64,000 bases of DNA. Origin: Streptomyces californicus. Lineage in GTDB: Bacteria; Actinomycetota; Actinomycetes; Streptomycetales; Streptomycetaceae. The notes beneath the pieces were generated by a model. That model made no database searches. It was given only the letters and a program-made list of their open reading frames with translations, and was not told the DNA's origin. A program made the position numbers and the translations under genes. The DNA lies in assembly GCF_000717645.1 (NCBI RefSeq), contig NZ_JNZZ01000003.1, positions 62,001-126,000 on the forward strand. The letters run 5' to 3'. Below are positions 6,071 through 14,158 of this stretch, in pieces (the first letter of the stretch is position 1; each line of letters begins with the position of its first letter).

Positions 6071-9000
6071 TCAGTTCGGGTAGGCCGTGTAGACGACGAA
6101 GCCGCCGCGACCCTTGTGGGACCACTTCTTGAGGAGGACCGTCACCCCGTTGCCGGCCGTCGTGATGGTGCTGCCGTCGGGATGGTACGCCTTGCCCAGT
6201 GAGGGATACGCGTCCCATTTCCCCGAGAGGGTGAAGTAGTCGCCCGGCCCCGCCGTACGCCGCCAGCTCTCCAGCCGGGCGAACGCGGCGTTGTTCCTGA
6301 CCCCTCTGGGGTAGAAGTAGTCGGACACGACCCGGTCGACCGCCTGCTGGGCGATGTCCGCATTCGTCCATACGCTGTTGGGCTTTCCCTTCCTCCTGGC
6401 GAGACGGAACGCCTCGTTCGCGTCCACGTTCACATGCTCCTTGAGCGTGTGCGCCCCGCTGGCGGGCATCGCCGTCTCGTCGTTGAGGTTCATGCAGTTG
6501 TGGACCAGGACGTCCCTGCTGTCGGAGCCCCGCGTGCTCACGTAGAACGTGTGGAGGTTGTCCACGGTCAGGTCGTACACCAGGCGGGGCGTCAAACCTG
6601 AGCGGTCCCGCAAGCCGCTCACCGTGCGCTTCGCCCCGTCGGGGCCGCGCAGCCGGTCGCCCGTGCTCAGGTCCGCGACGAGCGTCCAGCCCTCTCCGAT
6701 GACGTAGACCTTGTGTCCGGCGGTGCTGGTGAGGGTCTCCCCACCCCTGAACGAGACGGTGACGAGGCGGTCGGTGTCGTGGCGGAAGGTCGCCGTCACC
6801 GTCTGCGCCCGCCGGCCCCCGCCGGCGGGATCGGTCGCGAGGACACGGTCACCGACCCGGACGGAGCGGATCTCCTGGTGCGATCCGTCGGCCATCAGCA
6901 CCCGGGTGTCACCGGGAAAGCTGTTCCTGGCGCAGGAGGTGAACAGGTCCTCCGCCGTGTTGGCCTGGCGCTCCAGATTGGCGAGGACCGCCGGATCGAG
7001 ATCGAGGTTCTTCAGGGCCCGGTACGCGTCGGCGACGCCCACCCCGGTCTTCATCGCGGCGTCGAGGGCACGTACGGCGTCCACCGCGTCGGCGATCTTC
7101 TTGCCGGGGATGAAGTTGCTGGCGGCCCAGAGGCAACCGCTGACACTGCCCTTCGAGCACTGGACGAAGTCGTCGACGAGCACGTGCCACAGAGCCTGGA
7201 GCACCATCTTGTCGAAGATCAACGCGATCTCCAGACGGCTGAAGTACCTGTCGACGTACGCCGTCTGGTCCGTGTGCTTCTCGCTGCCGAGCCAGACGAT
7301 CGAGTCCACCGGGCAGGTCGCGGCGCTGACGTCGTCCCCCGCGTCCTCGTCCGCGCACAGGTAGAAGTCGACGGTGATGTTGAAGCGGAGCTTGTACTTC
7401 ACCGTGCAGCCGTCGAAGCCGATGTCCAGAACACAGTCGTTCTGCGGCGTGGGCTCCCCCAGCTGCTCGACCTTCTGCTTGGTGAACATCTGGCCGATGC
7501 CGGTGACGCCGCCCTTGGTGACGGTCTCCCTCTCCTTGGCGTTCTCCGTGCGGACGGCGGCTTCCTGGGCTTCCCTGGCCAGGTCCTGCGCCCGGGCGGC
7601 GGACGCCTCGGCGGCCGTGGCGTCGCGTTCGGCCTTGTCGGCCACTCCGCGCGCCGCCGCGGCGTCGTTCTCGGCCGCGGTGGCCGCTCCGCGTGCCGAG
7701 GCCGCGTCCAGTTCGGCGGCGTCGGCCGAGTTGCGGGCGTCGGTCGCGTATCCGGTGGCCGTGTTCGCCGCGTCGGCTGCCGCCGCCGCGTCGCCGATGG
7801 CCTGCCGGTTGTACTCGATGGTGTTGGCCTCGGCCTTGAGGGTCGCCTTGACGGCGGCTGCCGCCTCGGCCGCGGAGGCACGCGCCTTGGTGACGGAAGC
7901 GGCGGCCTTCACGGCGGAGTCCGCGGCCTGGGAGGCGGCGGTCGCGGCGGCCTTGTCGTCGGCGGATGCCTTCGCGGCGAGCGCCTTGGCGGTCGCCGCG
8001 GCCTTCGCCGCCTCGTCCGCCCGCGCCTTGGCGACCGCTGCCTGCTGCTCGGCCAGCGTCTTGGCGGTCTGCCCGAGGAGGACGGCCAGGGCCGCCGACG
8101 CGTCGGTCTCACGGAACGGGGTGCCCAGCGCAATGGCGGTCTTCGCCGCCGCCACGGCGACCACGGCCGCGTCACGGGCGGCGTCCGCCGCCTGCGAGGC
8201 GGCGTAGGCGTAGCCGGCGGTTCGTACCGCCGCGGCCGCGGTGGCGACGGCCTCGATGTGCGCCAGGTCGGCGTTCGCCTTGGCTTCGGCGGCCTTGGCC
8301 TTCGCCGTGTCGGCGAGGGCCTTGGCAGCGCGGACGTTCTGCGCCGCCGCTTCGGACGAGGCGATGGCGTCGGCCGCTGCCGAGTGGGCCTTCGCCACGG
8401 CGGCCGTGGTGATCGCCACATCGCGCTGGGCGGCGTCGGAGGCCGCCCGGGAGCGTGCGGCGGCGGCTTCCGCCTTCGTCGCGGCCTCGCGGGCGTTGGC
8501 CGCCGCCGTGGTCGCGGTGTCGGCGGCGGCACGGGCGTTGGACGCTGCCGTGGTGGCCTCGTTCGCCGCCGCCCGGGCCTGGGTCGCGGCGGCCCGGGAC
8601 TCGGCCGCGGCGGCCGTGCCCTCGTCCGCATCCGCCTTGGCCTCCAGCGCCCACTGCTTCGCCAGGGCGACATCGCGGTCGCTCTCGGCCCGCAGCGCTC
8701 CGTCCCGGGCGTTCCTGGCCCGGCCCTCGGCTGCCAGGGCCTCGTTCTTCTTCGTCGCCGCGGTGGCCCCCGCCGTCTGGGCGGCGCTCAGGGCCCGGCC
8801 CGCGGCCTCCCGCTGGGTCCGCGCCTCCTGGTCGGCCGCGGCCGCCTTGCCGCGCTCGGTGGCGGCGATCTCCTTCTGGACCTTGGCCTTGTCCCGCTCG
8901 CTCTCGGCGACGGCCCGCTTGGCCTTGGCGTCGGCGGCGGCCAGTTTGGCGGTCTGCTCGGCCCCTTCGGCCTTGGCCTGGGCCGCCTTGGCCTTGGTGG

Positions 9001-11143
9001 CGTTCGCGGCTGCCTGGACCGCCTGCTGCTCGGCGCCGGCGGCGGCCGCCTTCGCCTGGGCGGCGGCCTCTTCCGCCGCGGCGCGTCGAAAGGCGGTCTG
9101 TGCCGCGTGGGACTGGGTGTCGCCCAGCGCGTAGAGGGCCTTGCTGTCGGCGGCGGTGGCCGACGCCGCGTTCAGCGTGGCCTCGATCGCCTTGGCCGAG
9201 GACTGCGCGGCGGAGGCCGATGCCTTGGTCACCTGGGCGGACTGCCGTGCGTAGGTGAGCCCGCGGCCGTACGGCGTGCCGTTGGCGAGGGCGATGGCTC
9301 CGGCGTCCGTCTGCGCGGTCGCCGCCTTGTCCGCCTGCGCCTGGGCCGAGGTCGCCGCGCTCTTCGCGATCGTCAGCTGTGCGGAGATCGCCTTCTTGGC
9401 GTTGCTGATCGCGGTCGTGGCGTTGGTGAACACCGCGGCCTTGGGGTACCCGGGCTCCGTCTTCGGCTTGCCCTGCCAGTACTTCTGGAAGACCAGCATC
9501 CGGCTGACGATGTACGCCTGGCCCTGCGCCTCGACCATGGCGTCCGAGGACTTGCGCAGATCCTTGTACGCCTGGATCTCGGCGGCCGCGAGGTCGCCGC
9601 GCTGCTTGGCCTGGCTGGCCTGCTCCGCCTGCCACTCGGCGTCCGCGGTCTCCACCACGTCGCCGAACTTCTTGAACGGGTCGTAGGGGTCGTCCGTCGC
9701 GCAGCCCGCCCACTGGGTCTTGAGCTCCTCGGCCTCCATCCGGAATTCGAGGGAGGAGGCGTCCGGGCTCACCGAGGGCAGTCCGCCCAGCCGGATGAAG
9801 CGGGCGATCTCGTAGGCCGACAGCTTCCGGAGGTCGCTCTCGGAGGTGAAGGCGTAGATCCCGCCGTACATTTCGTCCTTCGACTCCTCCTGCCGCTGCT
9901 TGAGGATGGCGATCGCGTTGTCGAGCGCCACCGTGGAGGGCTTGGTCGGCGGCGGCCCGTCGAAGCTCTCCGCGACCAGGAACTGTGACATCGTCCGCGC
10001 GTAGTCCGGCGCTTCCAGGAACGTCATGTAGTCGGCGCCGCTGACGGCGAACGGCTTCGTGATGCTGGCCCAGCCTGTCCGGCGGGTCTGCTCCGCGGCG
10101 TAGGCGGCCTGCCGATCCTCCGCGTCCGCGCGGCGGGCGTTGCCGAGCGTGCCGGCTCCCCAGGTGTAGACGGCCAGCCGGGCGTTGACGGCGGGGCCGG
10201 TGAGGCCCTGCGCGGCGGCTGCCTTCACCTTCGGCCCGCCGGCGTGCAGCCAGTTGCCGGTGGTGCAGTAGTCGGCGCGGGCGATGCGCTGCGGGATGGC
10301 CGCGCCCGATGCCTGGAGGTCGTTGAGCGCGCGGCTCCAGACCCGTACGTCATCCATCCGGCCGGGGAAGTGGTCGGCGGGCTTGCCGGCGGCCAGTCCC
10401 CGGCCGACCTCGATGTCGCCGGAGGCGCGCCAGCCCTCGGCATGGGCGGCGACGGCCACTCGGGCGCCGTTCACGTAGAGCCGGATCTGGCCGGCGGCCG
10501 CGTCGAAGACACCGGTGAGGTGGGTCCACTCGCCGGTGTTCGTCACGGGGACGGTGCCGGTGGCAGTGGACCAGGCCGTCGTGGCGGTGTCCTCCTTCGG
10601 CATGGCGAAGGAGGGTTTGCCGTCGGCATTGATCTTCAGCGCGAACCCGGACACCTGGCTGCCCGGCCGGGAGATGACCGTGTAGGGCTTTCCGGACTGC
10701 TCGGCCTCCAGCCACGCCGAGACGGTGAAGGACTGGTCCGTCGGCAACGGCACCGGGATGGTGAGGTAGTCGTCCACCCCGTCGAGCCGCAGCGTACGGC
10801 CACCGGACCCGCCGCCCCAGATGCTCTCGTTGTCGCTTCTCGGTCCGGCGTAGATGCCGTTGTGGTGAGTGGCCTGCGGCCCGCCTTCCAGATCCTGTCC
10901 GGTCGGGGTGTACTCCGGCTCGCTCCACTCGAAGTCGTAGTGGGCGACTTCGCCCTTGAGCGGGTAGACCGGCGTCGGCTGCTCGTCCCCCGCGGTCACG
11001 CTCCGCGATTCGGCGGGTGGTTGCGGCACCGCGTGCGCGAGCGTCGCCACTGTCGACAGTGCGGTGACGAACGCGGTGACGGCCATGAGCCGGGCCGCAC
11101 TACGACGGCTGCGGCATCTTCGTATCGGGACTTTGACGCGCAT
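6071..11143 (-). CDS. Secreted polymorphic toxin: LamG, coiled coil, HINT, RNase A-like tip
   Basis: A 1690-residue exported protein; ATG 11143 with AGGAG 10 nt upstream. Order: signal peptide 1-38 (ending LAHA), LamG-type lectin fold about 65-280, helical region about 290-540, very Ala-rich coiled coil about 560-1200 built from A/K/E heptads, a short Cys-containing linker, a HINT domain about 1418-1559 (SFPGDTRVLMADGS at its start, VLVHN at its end), and a 131-residue tip. The tip has GAHTLKEHV, SVWTNADIAQQAVDRVV and a terminal VVYTAYPN, which match the bacterial RNase A-like toxin domain of CdiA-type toxins. Expected action: self-cleavage at HINT and RNA degradation in a competitor. The 5'-flank is less GC-rich than its surroundings, consistent with acquisition. 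RNase activity is inferred. Confidence 0.85.
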   Translation of the reverse strand: MRVKVPIRRCRSRRSAARLMAVTAFVTALSTVATLAHAVPQPPAESRSVTAGDEQPTPVYPLKGEVAHYDFEWSEPEYTPTGQDLEGGPQATHHNGIYAGPRSDNESIWGGGSGGRTLRLDGVDDYLTIPVPLPTDQSFTVSAWLEAEQSGKPYTVISRPGSQVSGFALKINADGKPSFAMPKEDTATTAWSTATGTVPVTNTGEWTHLTGVFDAAAGQIRLYVNGARVAVAAHAEGWRASGDIEVGRGLAAGKPADHFPGRMDDVRVWSRALNDLQASGAAIPQRIARADYCTTGNWLHAGGPKVKAAAAQGLTGPAVNARLAVYTWGAGTLGNARRADAEDRQAAYAAEQTRRTGWASITKPFAVSGADYMTFLEAPDYARTMSQFLVAESFDGPPPTKPSTVALDNAIAILKQRQEESKDEMYGGIYAFTSESDLRKLSAYEIARFIRLGGLPSVSPDASSLEFRMEAEELKTQWAGCATDDPYDPFKKFGDVVETADAEWQAEQASQAKQRGDLAAAEIQAYKDLRKSSDAMVEAQGQAYIVSRMLVFQKYWQGKPKTEPGYPKAAVFTNATTAISNAKKAISAQLTIAKSAATSAQAQADKAATAQTDAGAIALANGTPYGRGLTYARQSAQVTKASASAAQSSAKAIEATLNAASATAADSKALYALGDTQSHAAQTAFRRAAAEEAAAQAKAAAAGAEQQAVQAAANATKAKAAQAKAEGAEQTAKLAAADAKAKRAVAESERDKAKVQKEIAATERGKAAAADQEARTQREAAGRALSAAQTAGATAATKKNEALAAEGRARNARDGALRAESDRDVALAKQWALEAKADADEGTAAAAESRAAATQARAAANEATTAASNARAAADTATTAAANAREAATKAEAAAARSRAASDAAQRDVAITTAAVAKAHSAAADAIASSEAAAQNVRAAKALADTAKAKAAEAKANADLAHIEAVATAAAAVRTAGYAYAASQAADAARDAAVVAVAAAKTAIALGTPFRETDASAALAVLLGQTAKTLAEQQAAVAKARADEAAKAAATAKALAAKASADDKAAATAASQAADSAVKAAASVTKARASAAEAAAAVKATLKAEANTIEYNRQAIGDAAAAADAANTATGYATDARNSADAAELDAASARGAATAAENDAAAARGVADKAERDATAAEASAARAQDLAREAQEAAVRTENAKERETVTKGGVTGIGQMFTKQKVEQLGEPTPQNDCVLDIGFDGCTVKYKLRFNITVDFYLCADEDAGDDVSAATCPVDSIVWLGSEKHTDQTAYVDRYFSRLEIALIFDKMVLQALWHVLVDDFVQCSKGSVSGCLWAASNFIPGKKIADAVDAVRALDAAMKTGVGVADAYRALKNLDLDPAVLANLERQANTAEDLFTSCARNSFPGDTRVLMADGSHQEIRSVRVGDRVLATDPAGGGRRAQTVTATFRHDTDRLVTVSFRGGETLTSTAGHKVYVIGEGWTLVADLSTGDRLRGPDGAKRTVSGLRDRSGLTPRLVYDLTVDNLHTFYVSTRGSDSRDVLVHNCMNLNDETAMPASGAHTLKEHVNVDANEAFRLARRKGKPNSVWTNADIAQQAVDRVVSDYFYPRGVRNNAAFARLESWRRTAGPGDYFTLSGKWDAYPSLGKAYHPDGSTITTAGNGVTVLLKKWSHKGRGGFVVYTAYPN

Positions 11144-11194
11144 GGTCTGCTGCTCCTGATCGCTGGAAGTGCTCCAGGATCGGGCAAGCGGGCA

Positions 11195-11224
11195 GAGCCC
11201 ACCTGCGTTGACGCAGGTGGGCTC
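11195..11224. terminator. 13-bp-arm hairpin between icmA and toxin gene
   Basis: Perfect 13-nt arms (11195-11207 and 11212-11224) with loop TTGA. It lies about 100 nt downstream of the icmA stop and about 50 nt upstream of the toxin start, all on the minus strand. Most simply it terminates icmA; if the toxin promoter lies upstream of it, it would instead be a leader structure. Confidence 0.6.
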
Positions 11225-11322
11225 AACTCCCCCCCGGAGCTAGCGATCATGATGACATTGACGATGTCCCTTCATAAGGTCTTCACGGAGAATACTGATC
11301 GAACCACTGTGGTGACGGTGAC

Positions 11323-13023
11323 TCAGAAGCCCGGCGGCTCCGTGTAGACGCCCCACTCGTCGCGCAGCACCCCGCAGATCTCGCCGAGCGTGGCCTCGGC
11401 CCGTACCGCGTCGAGCATGGGCGCGATCATGTTGGAGCCGTCGCGGGCGGCGGCGAGCATCGCGTCCAGCGCGGCGGTGACCCTGGCGTCGTCGCGGGCG
11501 GCCTTGCGGTCGGCGAGCTGGCTGACCTGGTCGCGCTCGACCTCGTGGCTGACGCGCAGGATCTCCAGGTCGCCGGTGACCGAGCCGTGGTGGACGTTGA
11601 CGCCGACGACCCGCTTGTCGCCCTTCTCCAGGGCGCGCTGGTACTGGAACGCGGATTCGGCGATCTCGCCGGTGAACCAGCCGTCCTCGATGCCGCGCAG
11701 GATGCCGGAGGTGATCGGGCCGATGGGGTGCTGCCCGTCCGGGTGGGCGCGGGTGCCGCGCTCCTTGATCTGGTCGAAGATCTTCTCGGCCTCGGCCTCG
11801 ATCCGGTCGGTGAGCTGCTCCACGTACCAGGAACCGCCCAGCGGGTCGGCCACGTTGGCGACGCCGGTCTCCTCCATCAGCACCTGCTGGGTGCGCAGGG
11901 CGATCTCGGCCGCCTGCTCGGAGGGGAGCGCGAGCGTCTCGTCGAGGGCGTTGGTGTGCAGCGAGTTGGTGCCGCCGAGGACGGCGGAGAGCGCCTCGAC
12001 GGCGGTGCGGACGACGTTGTTGTACGGCTGCTGAGCGGTGAGCGAAACGCCGGCGGTCTGGGTGTGGAACCGCAGCCACTGCGCCTTGTCGGTCTTCGCG
12101 CCGTACGTCTCCCTCATCCAGCGGGCCCAGATGCGGCGGGCGGCGCGGAACTTCGCGATCTCCTCGAAGAAGTCGAGGTGGGCGTCGAAGAAGAAGGAGA
12201 GCCCGGGGGCGAAGGTGTCGACGTCCAGGCCGCGCGAGAGGCCCAGCTCCACGTAGCCGAAGCCGTCCGCGAGGGTGTACGCCAGCTCCTGCGCGGCCGT
12301 CGCCCCGGCCTCGCGGATGTGGTAGCCGGAGACGGAGAGCGGCTTGTACGCGGGGATGGAGGCGGCGCAGTGCTCCATCAGGTCGCCGATGAGGCGCAGA
12401 TGGGGCTCGGGCTGGAACAGCCACTCCTTCTGCGCGATGTACTCCTTGAAGATGTCCGTCTGGAGGGTGCCGTTGAGGACGCCCGGGTCGACGCCCTGGC
12501 GCTCGGCGGCTACCAGGTACATGCAGAAGACGGGGACGGCCGGCCCGCTGATCGTCATCGAGGTGGTGACGTCCCCGAGCGGGATGTCGCCGAAGAGGAT
12601 CTCCATGTCGGCGGCGGAGTCGATGGCGACCCCGCAGTGGCCGACCTCGCCGAGCGAGCGCGGGTCGTCGGAGTCGCGGCCCATCAGCGTCGGCATGTCG
12701 AAGGCGACGCTGAGCCCGCCGCCGCCCGCGGCGAGGATCATCTTGTAGCGCTCGTTGGTCTGCCGCGCGTTGCCGAAGCCGGCGAACTGGCGGATCGTCC
12801 AGGTGCGGCCCCGGTAGCCGGTGGGGTGCAGCCCGCGGGTGAAGGGGTACTCCCCCGGCCAGCCGATCCGCTCGAATCCCTCGTACGTGTCACCGGGGCG
12901 GGGCCCGTAGACCGGCTCGACCGGGTCACCGGAGAGCGTGGTGAAGTCCGCGTCGCGCTTGCGGGCCTTGTCGTAACGGGCCTGCCAGCGGAGGCGGCCT
13001 TCCTCGATCGCGTCAGCGTCCAT
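11323..13023 (-). CDS. icmA: Isobutyryl-CoA mutase large subunit
   Basis: A 566-residue protein, the exact length I recall for IcmA. It has the TIM-barrel substrate domain of the methylmalonyl-CoA mutase family ([68 protein letters not shown]) but lacks the C-terminal cobalamin-binding domain, which in this enzyme is the separate IcmB subunit, not encoded in this window. The enzyme interconverts isobutyryl-CoA and n-butyryl-CoA with adenosylcobalamin, linking valine breakdown and fatty-acid pools to polyketide precursors. ATG 13023 has GAGG 5 nt upstream; a 20-residue upstream extension crosses the palindromic operator and is rejected. Other small-substrate mutases cannot be excluded without active-site alignment. 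Confidence 0.88.
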   Translation of the reverse strand: MDADAIEEGRLRWQARYDKARKRDADFTTLSGDPVEPVYGPRPGDTYEGFERIGWPGEYPFTRGLHPTGYRGRTWTIRQFAGFGNARQTNERYKMILAAGGGGLSVAFDMPTLMGRDSDDPRSLGEVGHCGVAIDSAADMEILFGDIPLGDVTTSMTISGPAVPVFCMYLVAAERQGVDPGVLNGTLQTDIFKEYIAQKEWLFQPEPHLRLIGDLMEHCAASIPAYKPLSVSGYHIREAGATAAQELAYTLADGFGYVELGLSRGLDVDTFAPGLSFFFDAHLDFFEEIAKFRAARRIWARWMRETYGAKTDKAQWLRFHTQTAGVSLTAQQPYNNVVRTAVEALSAVLGGTNSLHTNALDETLALPSEQAAEIALRTQQVLMEETGVANVADPLGGSWYVEQLTDRIEAEAEKIFDQIKERGTRAHPDGQHPIGPITSGILRGIEDGWFTGEIAESAFQYQRALEKGDKRVVGVNVHHGSVTGDLEILRVSHEVERDQVSQLADRKAARDDARVTAALDAMLAAARDGSNMIAPMLDAVRAEATLGEICGVLRDEWGVYTEPPGF

Positions 13024-13031
13024 ACCCTCGA

Positions 13032-13055
13032 ATTTACTAGGACGTCCTAGTAAAT
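13032..13055. promoter_or_regulatory. Perfect 24-bp palindrome, candidate icmA operator
   Basis: Half-site ATTTACTAGGAC followed directly by its exact reverse complement, beginning 9 nt upstream of the icmA start codon. It is AT-rich at its ends in a GC-rich setting, so chance occurrence is unlikely. The arrangement suggests a dimeric repressor, TetR-like in style, controlling icmA; the regulator is unidentified. Confidence 0.75.
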
Positions 13056-13119
13056 GTCGATGGCAAACCGCCCGGCGCTTCACGCGCGGGGCGGGTCGGG
13101 GGTGCCGGACGCGCCGGGG

Positions 13120-13446
13120 TCAGACCTTGGCCGGGGCCGGCGCGGGGTCGGTGACCAGGGCGCGGGCCTCGCGGCTGACCTTCGGCTCGACGAAGAACGA
13201 GGCGAAGGGGATGCAGCCGGCGGCCAGGACCCACAGCAGCTTGCCGAAGGGCCATTTCGCCTTGGAGCCCAGATCGAAGGCGAAGACGACGTAGACGATG
13301 AACAGCACGCCGTGGATCTGGGAGATCAGCATGGTGTCGCCGGTCTGGAAGCCGTACTTCGCGATGATCGCCACCGTGAAGACGAGCAGCCAGATGGCGG
13401 TGACGTAGGCCATCACCCGGTAGCGGGTGAGCACGTTCTGTTTCAT
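13120..13446 (-). CDS. DUF3817 family small membrane protein
   Basis: A 108-residue protein with three hydrophobic segments (about 10-30, 41-60 and 72-90) in the DUF3817 pattern: a basic start, an ISQIHGVLFIVYVVF segment and KAKWPFGKLLWVLAAGCIPFASFFVEPK. The ATG at 13446 begins MKQNVLTRYRVMAYV; longer upstream readings are arginine/proline noise. Function of the family is unknown. It is co-directional with icmA but separated from it by the palindrome, so icmA probably has its own promoter. A second DUF3817 gene is at 22311-22661. Confidence 0.85.
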   Translation of the reverse strand: MKQNVLTRYRVMAYVTAIWLLVFTVAIIAKYGFQTGDTMLISQIHGVLFIVYVVFAFDLGSKAKWPFGKLLWVLAAGCIPFASFFVEPKVSREARALVTDPAPAPAKV

Positions 13447-13542
13447 GCCGTCGAGCGTAACGGGACGACCGGGGCGATCTTCGCGCGGCCCCCTGGCCGG
13501 ACCGCCCCCGCGTACGACGTACGCACTCGTCCCCCGGGACGC

Positions 13543-13614
13543 ACGCGCCCGCCACCGGACCGGCGTACGCGCGCTCCTCCGGACGTACGCGCCCACCACC
13601 GGACCGGTGTACGC
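13543..13614. repeat. Two imperfect 28-bp direct repeats
   Basis: Copies at 13543-13570 and 13587-13614 agree at 26 of 28 positions and are offset by 44 bp; both contain CCACCGGACCGG and end GTACGC. They fill the gap between the MarR and DUF3817 genes. The sequence is otherwise GC-rich filler, and no function is evident. Confidence 0.6.
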
Positions 13615-13638
13615 CCCCGCCTCACCGGGGGCGCGCGG

Positions 13639-14148
13639 TCACTTCTCCTCGAAGTCCCGGGCCGCCACCCGCAGCGGGCGCAGCATGGCGAAGATCTCGC
13701 CGCATTCCTCGGCGTCGTAGACCCCGAGCCCGAAGTCGATCGCCACCAGGTCCCGGGTGGCCGCCTCGACGACGTCGCGGCCCTTGTCGGTGATGGACGC
13801 GAGCGTTCCGCGTCCGTCGTTCGGGTTGGGCCGCTTGCTGACGAGGCCGGATCGGACCAGCCGGTCCACCGTGTTGGTGACCGAGGTGGGATGCACCATC
13901 AGCCGCTCCCCGATCTTGGACATCGGCAGCTCACCGGCCTTGGAGAAGGTGAGCAGCACCAGCGCCTCGTACCGGGCGAAGGTCAGTCCGTACGGCTTGA
14001 CGACGGCGTCGACCTCGGCGAGCAGGATCTGCTGGGCCCGCATGATCGAGGTGATCGCCCCCATCGAGGGGACGGGCCCCCAGCGCTGCTGCCAGAGCTC
14101 ATCGGCGCGGGCGATGGGATCGAAGGGAAGGTTGAGCGGCTTCGGCAC
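13639..14148 (-). CDS. MarR family transcriptional regulator
   Basis: A 169-residue winged-helix regulator. Core: YGLTFARYEALVLLTFSKAG, then MSKIGERLMVHPTSVTNTVDRLV as the recognition helix region, and the wing KRPNPNDGRGTLASITDKG with the conserved D-x-R. I chose GTG 14148 (MPKPLNLPFD) because TAAGG lies 8 nt upstream; GTG 14166 has no such site. It sits just behind and almost overlapping the MFS gene on the same strand, so it may regulate that transporter, the DUF3817 gene or itself. Ligand unknown. Confidence 0.88.
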   Translation of the reverse strand: MPKPLNLPFDPIARADELWQQRWGPVPSMGAITSIMRAQQILLAEVDAVVKPYGLTFARYEALVLLTFSKAGELPMSKIGERLMVHPTSVTNTVDRLVRSGLVSKRPNPNDGRGTLASITDKGRDVVEAATRDLVAIDFGLGVYDAEECGEIFAMLRPLRVAARDFEEK

Positions 14149-14158
14149 GGCACCGACC

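Noticed and set aside
6713..9988. 1091-codon plus-strand frame opposite the toxin
   Set aside because: Gly/Arg/Val-rich complement of the Ala-rich stalk with no domain; the minus frame has clear domains.
11323..13083. Methylmalonyl-CoA mutase with an N-terminal extension
   Set aside because: The protein lacks a cobalamin-binding domain and is 566 residues, fitting IcmA; the extra 20 residues read through the palindrome.
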